Source: Pseudovibrio exalbescens DSM 16456 (GTDB lineage Bacteria > Pseudomonadota > Alphaproteobacteria > Rhizobiales > Stappiaceae). Taken from it: a stretch of DNA of 64,000 nt. The position numbers and the translations under genes are program-made. Positions 57,726 through 64,000 of the stretch are shown in pieces. The notes beneath the pieces were generated by a model. It searched no databases. It saw only the letters and a program-made list of their open reading frames with translations, and had not been told where the DNA came from. How positions within the stretch are numbered: the first letter of the stretch is position 1; the number at the start of each line of letters is the position of its first letter. The DNA lies in contig NZ_AUGS01000002.1 in assembly GCF_000422785.1 (NCBI RefSeq), forward strand, positions 310,001 to 374,000, given 5' to 3'.

Positions 57726-59150
57726 TTAAGATGTGCCTTCTGACAGGCTCTTGAATGCTTCAAGTGCGCGCTCGCGAGATGCCTTCACGTCTACGATCGG
57801 TTTGGGGTAGGTCTCGCCAAGCGTGACACCGGCTTCCTTGAGCACCAGTTCCGGCGCTTCCCAGGGACGGAATAGGAACTTGTCAGGCATGTGTGCCAGT
57901 TCCGGCACGTAGTGGCGGGTATAGGTACCATCCGGGTCGAACTTTTCCCCTTGCAAAATCGGATTGAAGATCCGGAAGTACGGCGCTGCATCCGCGCCAC
58001 AGCCAGCTATCCACTGCCAGCCGGCGCTATTGTTGGCCAAGTCCGCATCAAACAGACAGTTCCAGAAATGCCGCTCACCAAGGCGCCAGTCCAGCATCAG
58101 ATTCTTGACAAGAAAGGACCCGACAACCATTCGCAAGCGGTTGTGCATGTATCCTGTTTGCCATAGTTCGCGCATGCCAGCGTCCACCACGGGAAATCCG
58201 GTGAGGCCTTTCTTCCAGGCCTTCAAGGCAGTCTGGTCTTCCCGCCAGGGGAAGGCATCAAATTTTTTCTGCAGGTTGGTGCTGGGCAGATCGGGGTTGT
58301 TATAAAGCAGGTTATAGGAAAATTCGCGCCACCCGAGTTCACTCAGGAAATGATCGGCGTCGCGGTCGATGTCATGATGGTGAACCGCGGCCCAAACCTG
58401 ATGCGGTGAAATCTGTCCGAAATGCAAATACGGTGAGAGGCGGGATACATTCGGTTTGCGTGGGTAGTTTCGGTCATCCTTGTAGCCGTGCAACCCCTCC
58501 TCCAGAAAGTCGCTCAGGCGCTTGTGAGCTCCGTCCTCGCTGATTTCCCAACTCTTGCCGATGGTTTCTCCCCAATCGCGCCGAGGTAGGAGTTTTAGTT
58601 CGTCAATGGCGGAGGCTTCCTGCTTTTCGCAGGCGAAGGTTAGTTCTTCGGGCTTGGGAAGGGGCGAGCGCGGAGCGTGTGCTTCCAGGCAGCCGCGCCG
58701 ATAAAACTTGGTGTACACATGGTAGGGCGTCCCATCCTTCTTGTTCACCTCCCACGGTTCCCACAGCAGATTGCCGTTGTGGCTTTCGCAATGTGTGCCG
58801 CGTGCCTTGAGAACCGCCTTGATCTCCGTGTCCCGAGCCATCCGCCATGGTTCGTAGCAGCGGTTCCAGTACACGCCTTCTGCATTCGTCGCTTCGATCA
58901 GTTCCTCGAGTATTGGCAGGGCAGGTCCGGCACGCACCAGAAGATGGCCGTCAAGCGACTGGTTGAGCGAGCATAACGCGTGGTGTAGCCACACCTTGGA
59001 GGCGCCGCCCAGAGCAAGGTCGCCAGCGTCTTCGTCCTCTTGGATAAAGAGCGGAATCACTTTGCCAGCCATCGCAGCAGCCCGTAGCGCCGGATTGTCA
59101 CCAACACGGAGGTCTTGCCGGAACCACATAATCCTTGTCGATGTGCTCAA
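57726..59150 (-). CDS. phrB: DNA photolyase / cryptochrome family protein
   Basis: This 474-residue flavoprotein repairs UV pyrimidine dimers with light. The N-terminal antenna domain begins MSTSTRIMWFRQDLRVGDNP. The FAD-binding helical domain contains GWREFSYNLLYNNPDL, TGFPVVDAGMRELWQTGYMHNRLRMVV and WRLGERHFWNCLFDADLANNSAGWQWIAGCGADAAPYFRIFNP. These match CPD photolyases. The start is a TTG at 59150 with AAGGA eight bases upstream; it gives the right N-terminal length. The frame is open further upstream, but that part does not look coding. Confidence 0.92.
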   Translation of the reverse strand: MSTSTRIMWFRQDLRVGDNPALRAAAMAGKVIPLFIQEDEDAGDLALGGASKVWLHHALCSLNQSLDGHLLVRAGPALPILEELIEATNAEGVYWNRCYEPWRMARDTEIKAVLKARGTHCESHNGNLLWEPWEVNKKDGTPYHVYTKFYRRGCLEAHAPRSPLPKPEELTFACEKQEASAIDELKLLPRRDWGETIGKSWEISEDGAHKRLSDFLEEGLHGYKDDRNYPRKPNVSRLSPYLHFGQISPHQVWAAVHHHDIDRDADHFLSELGWREFSYNLLYNNPDLPSTNLQKKFDAFPWREDQTALKAWKKGLTGFPVVDAGMRELWQTGYMHNRLRMVVGSFLVKNLMLDWRLGERHFWNCLFDADLANNSAGWQWIAGCGADAAPYFRIFNPILQGEKFDPDGTYTRHYVPELAHMPDKFLFRPWEAPELVLKEAGVTLGETYPKPIVDVKASRERALEAFKSLSEGTS

Positions 59151-59662
59151 GTGAACATTCCTTTTTCCAAGTGAACAACAGGTGCGCTCATTCGTTAGTT
59201 GGCACCAGACGCTCAGCAAACTTAGCGCGGTTCACGTGTGTGGCAATGAGTTGCGCTCAAATTCGGAAAAAATGTCGCGAATAGCGATGCCGTGGCCAGG
59301 AATGCCAGCCTGAACATTGAACAGCACACTAGGAAAAATAGGTAATGAGTCGGGAGGGGTGTGCTATTATTATGACATTTAAGTATTCATAAAATGCACC
59401 TCGTGCGTTAAAATGCATTCACTTGCGGCGTTTCATTGTAATCATTACGTTTATTCTGGCTTATTCTATTCTGTAAACACATGTAATTTAATGACTATTT
59501 GTCGAGTATTGCGAGTTTCATGGAAAGTTCAAATAACTGTCATTCAGTTGTTTCCCTAATGGGTAACATCGGCGTCATCCCGCGCACCGGGCGTAACTGG
59601 GGATTGCTTGTGTGTGCGTCGGAGAAACTGAAGCGTTTCACTTACCCGTCTGGAGTTCTGTC
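59151..59662. other. Divergent phrB/ugpB intergenic region
   Basis: About 510 AT-rich bases without a gene. It holds a direct repeat AAAATGCA (59391-59398 and 59410-59417) and a weak Pho-box-like site at 59537. The ugpB promoter should lie in the last 150 bases. I see nothing else. Confidence 0.5.
59537..59554 (+). promoter_or_regulatory. Weak Pho-box candidate upstream of ugpB
   Basis: CTGTCAT at 59537-59543 is an exact Pho half-site. The second half, four bases later, reads TTGTTTC and matches only three of seven positions. ugp operons belong to the Pho regulon in many bacteria, so the location is right but the match is incomplete. Confidence 0.3.
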
Positions 59663-60973
59663 ATGTCGTATCGCACTACAGCTGCCCGAATTGTCGCATT
59701 TGCAGCTCTCGCCACAACCTCTACCGCATCTTTCGCAGCAACCGAGATTTCCTGGTGGCACGCCATGGGCGGTCGTTTGGGCGAGGTAGTGAATGAAATC
59801 TCTGCCAATTACAATGAAGCTCAGGACGCCTGCCAGCTGACGCCAGTCTTCAAAGGCACCTATGAAGAAGCCCTGACCGCCGGCATTGCTGCGTTCCGCG
59901 CTGGCGAACAGCCGAACATCCTTCAGGTGTTTGATGCAGGCTCTGCAACGATCATTGGCGCCAAGGGTGCTGTCGTGCCCGCTGAGGATCTTTTGAACGA
60001 AGCCGGCGCCGAGTTCAACATTGAAGATTATATTCCGGGCGTTCGTTATTTCTATGCCGACGCCAATGGCAAGATGATCGGCATGCCGTTCAACTCCTCC
60101 ACGCCGATCCTCTACTACAATGAGGAAGCTCTGGAAAAGGCCGGTGTTTCCGCACCAAAGACCTGGGAAGAGTTCGAGCAGATCGCACCGAAACTCGTTG
60201 AAGCTGGTTACATTCCGCTGTCTCAGTCCCATACGCCATGGATTTTCGCCGAAAACTTCATGTCGCGTCACAACTTGCCATTTGCCACCAACAACAACGG
60301 GTATGATGGCGCTGAAGGCACTCAGATCCTTGTTGATCAGGATGCCATCAAGATGCACTTCACCAAGGTGAAGGAATGGCTCGACAACGGTTACTACAAC
60401 TTCTATGGCTCCGGCTGGGCTGACAACCAGAAGCCGTTCCAGGAAGGCGATGTGGCCATGTGGCTGGGGTCTTCCGGCTCCTTTGGTGGTTTGATGCAAT
60501 CGACCGACTTTGATTTCTCCGCGACCTTCCTGCCTTACTGGGAATCCGTTATCGACGAAGGCGCACAAACCTTCATCGGCGGTGCAGCCCTGTTCGCCAT
60601 GTCTGGCAAGTCGTCCGCTGAAAACAACTGCACGGCAGATTTCTTCAGCTACCTGACCTCCCCAGAGATTCAGTACATGTGGCACAAGGAAACGGGCTAC
60701 GTGCCGGTTACCAACGCTGCGTATGACCTGGCAAAGGAAGATGGCCATTATGACCGCTTCCCGGCTGCAGAAGTCGGCATCCAGCAGCTTTCCTTGCCAT
60801 CTCAGGACAACACCAAGGGCTACCGCATGGGCTTCTACGTCCAGATCCGCGACGTGATGCGCCGCGAATTCGGTCAGATCTTCTCCGGTGAGAAGACTGC
60901 CGATGAAGCCTTCAAGACCATCGAGGAAGAAGCAAACAAGCTTCTGGCCCGTTTCGAAAAGACGTCCGGCTGA
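59663..60973 (+). CDS. ugpB: Glycerol-3-phosphate ABC transporter, substrate-binding protein
   Basis: This is the periplasmic binding protein of the ugp importer (436 residues). It has a signal peptide (RIVAFAALATTSTASFAA, cleavage near residue 27), and the mature part opens TEISWWHAMGGRLGEVV and carries LYYNEEALEKAGVSAPKTWEEFE and LGSSGSFGG, as in UgpB. The ATG at 59663 has GGAG eight bases upstream. The genes for two permeases and an ATPase follow, so the substrate call rests on both family resemblance and order. Confidence 0.93.
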   Translation: MSYRTTAARIVAFAALATTSTASFAATEISWWHAMGGRLGEVVNEISANYNEAQDACQLTPVFKGTYEEALTAGIAAFRAGEQPNILQVFDAGSATIIGAKGAVVPAEDLLNEAGAEFNIEDYIPGVRYFYADANGKMIGMPFNSSTPILYYNEEALEKAGVSAPKTWEEFEQIAPKLVEAGYIPLSQSHTPWIFAENFMSRHNLPFATNNNGYDGAEGTQILVDQDAIKMHFTKVKEWLDNGYYNFYGSGWADNQKPFQEGDVAMWLGSSGSFGGLMQSTDFDFSATFLPYWESVIDEGAQTFIGGAALFAMSGKSSAENNCTADFFSYLTSPEIQYMWHKETGYVPVTNAAYDLAKEDGHYDRFPAAEVGIQQLSLPSQDNTKGYRMGFYVQIRDVMRREFGQIFSGEKTADEAFKTIEEEANKLLARFEKTSG

Positions 60974-61000
60974 TCCGGTCTGACCTGTCAATGAAGTATG

Positions 61001-61030
61001 CCGAAGGCACGGTTTCGTGCCTTCGGTTTT
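61001..61030 (+). terminator. Perfect terminator between ugpB and ugpA
   Basis: CCGAAGGCACG (61001-61011) pairs exactly with CGTGCCTTCGG (61016-61026) around GTTT and is followed by TTTT. It would end most transcripts after ugpB and let only a share run on into ugpAEC. Confidence 0.85.
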
Positions 61031-61105
61031 CTGGCAGGTAGCGGTTCTGAAAACAAAGCCGCTTGATGATGTGTCCTGCCTTTTGTCAAACCCTTGGACA
61101 GGCTT

Positions 61106-61987
61106 ATGAAACGAGTTCAGTTCGCCGATCCGCTAATGCCTTACATGCTGCTGCTGCCGCAGCTGCTGATTGTTGGCATCTTCTTTATCTGGCCCGCTGC
61201 GGAAGCGGTCCGCTCCTCCTTTTATTTGGAAGATCCCTTCGGTTTCGGCTCCACGTTTGTGGGCTTCGATAACTTCACAGATGCGCTAACCAGTAGTGAT
61301 TACGCCAGTACCGCACGTTTCACGTTGGTGTTCACAGCGCTCACAACGTTCTTTTCCCTGTCAATCGCCCTCCTTCTGGCGGTAAAAGCCGACAGCGTAA
61401 TTCGCGGGGCCTCAACCTATCGGACCTTGCTCATGTGGGTGTACGCCATCGCGCCGCCGGTAGCTGGATTGATTGGGGTAATGCTGTTTGACCAGCATAT
61501 CGGTCCGTTGAAAGAGTTCGCGGGCCTTCTGGGCTGGGACATGCAAATCGGGGTGAACTACTTCGACACCGCCTTCTGCATGATCGTCATCGCGGTCTGG
61601 AAGCAGGTGCCCATCAACTTCATTTTTTTCCTGTCTGGGCTGCAAAGCGTCCCGAAATCAATTCAAGAAGCAGCGGCAATCGATTGCCGAAGCGGAGCCC
61701 GGCGTTTCTGGACAGTGACCTTCCCGCTGCTGGCCCCCACAGGCTTCTTTTTGTTGATCATCAACATCACCTACGCCTTGTTCGAAACCTTCGGGATCAT
61801 CGACCTCGTGCTCAAGGGCGAGCCCGGCAACAATCCGATCACGCTGGTCTACAAGGTGTTTCTCGATGGCTTCCGCGGCAATGATCTGGGCGGTTCTTCT
61901 GCGCAGTCTGTCATTCTCATGCTGCTGGTCTTCGTGTTGACCATCGTTCAATTCCGACTGATCGAACGCCGCGTTCACTATAATTGA
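61106..61987 (+). CDS. ugpA: Glycerol-3-phosphate ABC transporter, permease
   Basis: This is a 293-residue inner-membrane permease of the MalF/UgpA group with six hydrophobic helices and the cytoplasmic EAA motif EAAAIDCRSGARRFWTVTFPLL near residue 190, which contacts the ATPase. The ATG at 61106 is preferred to a TTG four codons earlier by length. It follows the ugpB terminator by about 75 bases. It is followed 10 bases later by ugpE. Confidence 0.93.
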   Translation: MKRVQFADPLMPYMLLLPQLLIVGIFFIWPAAEAVRSSFYLEDPFGFGSTFVGFDNFTDALTSSDYASTARFTLVFTALTTFFSLSIALLLAVKADSVIRGASTYRTLLMWVYAIAPPVAGLIGVMLFDQHIGPLKEFAGLLGWDMQIGVNYFDTAFCMIVIAVWKQVPINFIFFLSGLQSVPKSIQEAAAIDCRSGARRFWTVTFPLLAPTGFFLLIINITYALFETFGIIDLVLKGEPGNNPITLVYKVFLDGFRGNDLGGSSAQSVILMLLVFVLTIVQFRLIERRVHYN

Positions 61988-61997
61988 GGGGGACAAC

Positions 61998-62840
61998 ATG
62001 AAGCGTGAACACATTACAGACCACCTGATCCTGATTCTCGGCGCGGTGTTCATGATTGCGCCCGTTATCGTGGCCTTCATGACATCCACCCATGATGCTG
62101 TTTCGGTTTATCGAAACGGCCTGCAAATGACATGGGGCGGGCATTTCTCCGATACATACAGTGCGGTCCTGACGGAAGCCGGGGGCTTCACCAAGGAGGT
62201 GACGGGCTTCACCATGCTCAAGAACTCCATGATTCTGGGGCTGGGATTTGCCATCGGCAAAATCATCATTTCCATGTTGGCTGCCTATGCGATTGTTTAT
62301 TTCCGCTTTCCACTCGCCAGCTTCTGCTTCTGGGTCATTTTCGCCACCTTGTTGTTGCCGCTGGAGGTGCGCATTCTGCCCAGCTACGAGATCGTTCAGG
62401 GCCTTGGCATGATGAATTCCTATTCGGGATTGATCGTGCCCTTGATCGCCTCGGCAACCGGAACTTTCTACTTCCGGCAGTTTTTCAAATCCGTGCCGGA
62501 TGAACTGGTGGAAGCAGCCCGCATAGACGGTGCCGGCCCGATCAAGTTCTTCATCGACATTCTGGTGCCGTTGTCCAAGACGATGATTGCGGCAATCTTC
62601 ATCATCATGTTCGTCTACGGGTGGAACCAGTACCTCTGGCCAACCCTGATCACAACCGATGAGACCTTCTTCACATTGGTGCGCGGGATGCGCCAGATTT
62701 TGCAGGTCTGGATTGGGGCGCAAATACCTGAAACCAATCAGGCAATGGCGCTTGCCGTGCTGGCCATGCTGCCGCCGGTTATCGTTGTGATTGTTTTCCA
62801 GTCCTGGTTTGTCAAAGGTCTGGTGGAAAGCGAGAAATAA
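61998..62840 (+). CDS. ugpE: Glycerol-3-phosphate ABC transporter, permease
   Basis: This is the second permease (280 residues, MalG/UgpE group). It has six membrane segments and the EAA-type motif [22 protein letters not shown] near residue 190. GGGGGACA lies before the ATG. It pairs with UgpA to form the channel, and the ATPase gene ugpC starts one base after its stop. Confidence 0.93.
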   Translation: MKREHITDHLILILGAVFMIAPVIVAFMTSTHDAVSVYRNGLQMTWGGHFSDTYSAVLTEAGGFTKEVTGFTMLKNSMILGLGFAIGKIIISMLAAYAIVYFRFPLASFCFWVIFATLLLPLEVRILPSYEIVQGLGMMNSYSGLIVPLIASATGTFYFRQFFKSVPDELVEAARIDGAGPIKFFIDILVPLSKTMIAAIFIIMFVYGWNQYLWPTLITTDETFFTLVRGMRQILQVWIGAQIPETNQAMALAVLAMLPPVIVVIVFQSWFVKGLVESEK

Positions 62841-62841
62841 A

Positions 62842-63945
62842 ATGGCAGGCATCACTCTTAGCAACGTTCGCAAGACCTATGCCGGTGGAGTTGCCGCCGT
62901 GAAAGGCGTCTCCATCGATATTGAAGATGGTGAGTTCATCGTGCTGGTGGGCCCGTCGGGCTGCGGAAAGTCCACCTTGCTGCGTATGGTTGCCGGGCTT
63001 GAAGCGATCACCGAAGGCGAAATCTCCATTGGCGATCGGGTGGTCAACAAGATCGAACCTGCAGATCGCGACATCGCCATGGTCTTCCAAAATTATGCGC
63101 TCTACCCGCATATGACCGTTTACAACAACCTGGCGTACGGCCTTAAAAACCGAGGCATCAAAAAGGAAGAGATTGACCGGCGGGTTCGCGAAGCTGCGCG
63201 TATTCTTGAAATCGCGGACTACCTGGATCGCAAACCCCGTGCCCTGTCTGGTGGTCAACGTCAGCGTGTGGCGATGGGGCGTGCTATTGTGCGCGAACCA
63301 AAGGCGTTTCTGTTTGATGAGCCTCTCTCGAACTTGGACGCCAAACTGCGCGTTCAAATGCGCATTGAAATCAAGAAGCTGCAAAAGGCACTCGGCACAA
63401 CCAGCCTTTATGTGACACATGATCAGCTCGAAGCCATGACACTGGCAGACCGCCTCGTCGTGCTTAATGGCGGTCAGGTCGAGCAAATCGGCACGCCAAT
63501 TGATGTCTATGAAAATCCGGCCTCCACGTTTGTGGCCAGTTTCATCGGCTCACCGGCCATGAACTTGATGGAAATCGAACGGGATAACGCTCAGTGGCAT
63601 CTCAGCCGGGGTGACGGTCTGTCCCTTAAGTCGGAGCTTGAAGAGCGCAGTGCCATTTTGGGTCTGCGTCCGGAAGATTTGCATATCGTTGAGGATGAGA
63701 CCCAGCTTGAGGATCCACTTGTTCTCTCCCTCATCGTATCGGCCGTAGAGCCTGTCGGGGCGGAGAGCTATGTTCATGCCACCCTCGGAGAGCAGGGGCA
63801 GGAAGTGATTGTGCGTGCGCCAGGCAAGCAGCATTTTGAAGTTGGTTCTGTGCTCAAGGTGGCTGCAAAGCGAGAAAAACTCCACTTTTTCTCCTCGGAG
63901 ACCGGCAAAGCCCTCACATCGACCGGTAAACTTCAGCCGGCATGA
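62842..63945 (+). CDS. ugpC: Glycerol-3-phosphate ABC transporter, ATPase
   Basis: This is a 367-residue MalK-type ATPase. Walker A is [13 protein letters not shown] (about residues 37-49), the Q-loop lies in [15 protein letters not shown], the signature [16 protein letters not shown] and Walker [16 protein letters not shown] follow, and the H-loop is in [18 protein letters not shown]. The C-terminal third is the regulatory TOBE-like beta domain. The ATG at 62842 directly follows the ugpE stop. Confidence 0.95.
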   Translation: MAGITLSNVRKTYAGGVAAVKGVSIDIEDGEFIVLVGPSGCGKSTLLRMVAGLEAITEGEISIGDRVVNKIEPADRDIAMVFQNYALYPHMTVYNNLAYGLKNRGIKKEEIDRRVREAARILEIADYLDRKPRALSGGQRQRVAMGRAIVREPKAFLFDEPLSNLDAKLRVQMRIEIKKLQKALGTTSLYVTHDQLEAMTLADRLVVLNGGQVEQIGTPIDVYENPASTFVASFIGSPAMNLMEIERDNAQWHLSRGDGLSLKSELEERSAILGLRPEDLHIVEDETQLEDPLVLSLIVSAVEPVGAESYVHATLGEQGQEVIVRAPGKQHFEVGSVLKVAAKREKLHFFSSETGKALTSTGKLQPA

Positions 63946-63971
63946 TGGGCAGACAAGCCTTTTCACGCGTC

Positions 63972-63999
63972 AAAGCCCGGCCAATGCGCCGGGCTTTGT
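63972..63999 (+). terminator. Intrinsic terminator after ugpC
   Basis: AAAGCCCGGC (63972-63981) pairs with GCCGGGCTTT (63988-63997) around a 6-base loop. The window ends here, so any further T-run cannot be seen. It closes ugpAEC. Confidence 0.75.
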
Positions 64000-64000
64000 G

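Noticed and set aside
59642-60991. Open frame of 449 codons on the minus strand opposite ugpB
   Set aside because: It covers the whole of ugpB, including its signal peptide and stop, and has no start signal.

Overview
The window looks like a chromosomal segment of an alphaproteobacterium of the Hyphomicrobiales. Roseibium, Stappia or Pseudovibrio relatives would fit, but the genus is inferred and not proven. The main pointers are the chvI-chvG-hprK-PTS IIA-HPr-ahcY block next to pckA, a short HPr kinase, a DivL-type kinase next to tsaE, a TsaE/AmgK fusion followed by a MurU-like gene, AddAB instead of RecBCD, a TIGR02300 (FYDLN) gene beside tRNA-Ala and aroA-cmk-rpsA, and a ugpBAEC order. Gene density is high. 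I see no insertion sequence, prophage or CRISPR array.

Layout. 0-6.1 kb: sucA-sucB-lpd, the 2-oxoglutarate dehydrogenase complex with a two-lipoyl-domain E2. 6.2-11.4 kb: a small membrane protein, a secreted protein, a TPP-riboswitch-controlled thiM-thiE pair, xerC, a secreted endonuclease I and a transaldolase. 11.5-18.9 kb: priA, then atpHAGDC with a strong terminator. 19-22.2 kb: a mini-GcrA-like protein and an xdhC/MoCo-nucleotidyltransferase pair. 22.3-29.7 kb: pckA, divergent from chvI-chvG-hprK-PTS IIA-HPr, then ahcY behind a perfect palindrome. 30-41.9 kb: divL, the tsaE/amgK fusion, murU, addB, addA, trxA. 42-46.6 kb: grpE, a TRIC-like channel, an ornithine cyclodeaminase-family enzyme, lapA-like, ihfB, sppA, chorismate mutase. 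46.6-47.7 kb: about 1.1 kb nearly free of genes, with hairpins. 47.7-52.7 kb: a CelD-like acetyltransferase and a glycerate unit (cdaR, gntP, glxK). 52.9-57.7 kb: rpsA, cmk, aroA, the FYDLN zinc-ribbon protein and two identical tRNA-Ala(GGC) genes. 57.7-63.9 kb: photolyase and the ugpBAEC glycerol-3-phosphate ABC importer.

Functional links. The central block joins envelope/acid sensing (ChvG-ChvI), carbon and phosphate signalling (HPr kinase, HPr, mannose-type IIA) and gluconeogenesis (PckA). The divL-to-addA run is one tightly packed unidirectional set mixing cell-cycle control, t6A tRNA modification, muropeptide recycling and double-strand-break repair. cdaR, gntP and glxK form a uptake-and-phosphorylation unit for glycerate-like acids under a CdaR regulator. 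ugpB is separated from ugpAEC by a perfect terminator hairpin, probably to set the binding protein in excess.

Most of the window is conserved housekeeping sequence. I found no convincing new multi-gene system. The items most worth a second look are the DivL tyrosine, the hairpin-bearing gene-poor region at 46.6-47.7 kb, the ahcY palindrome, the mini-GcrA protein, the secreted orphan at 6.6-7.0 kb and the fused enzymes.
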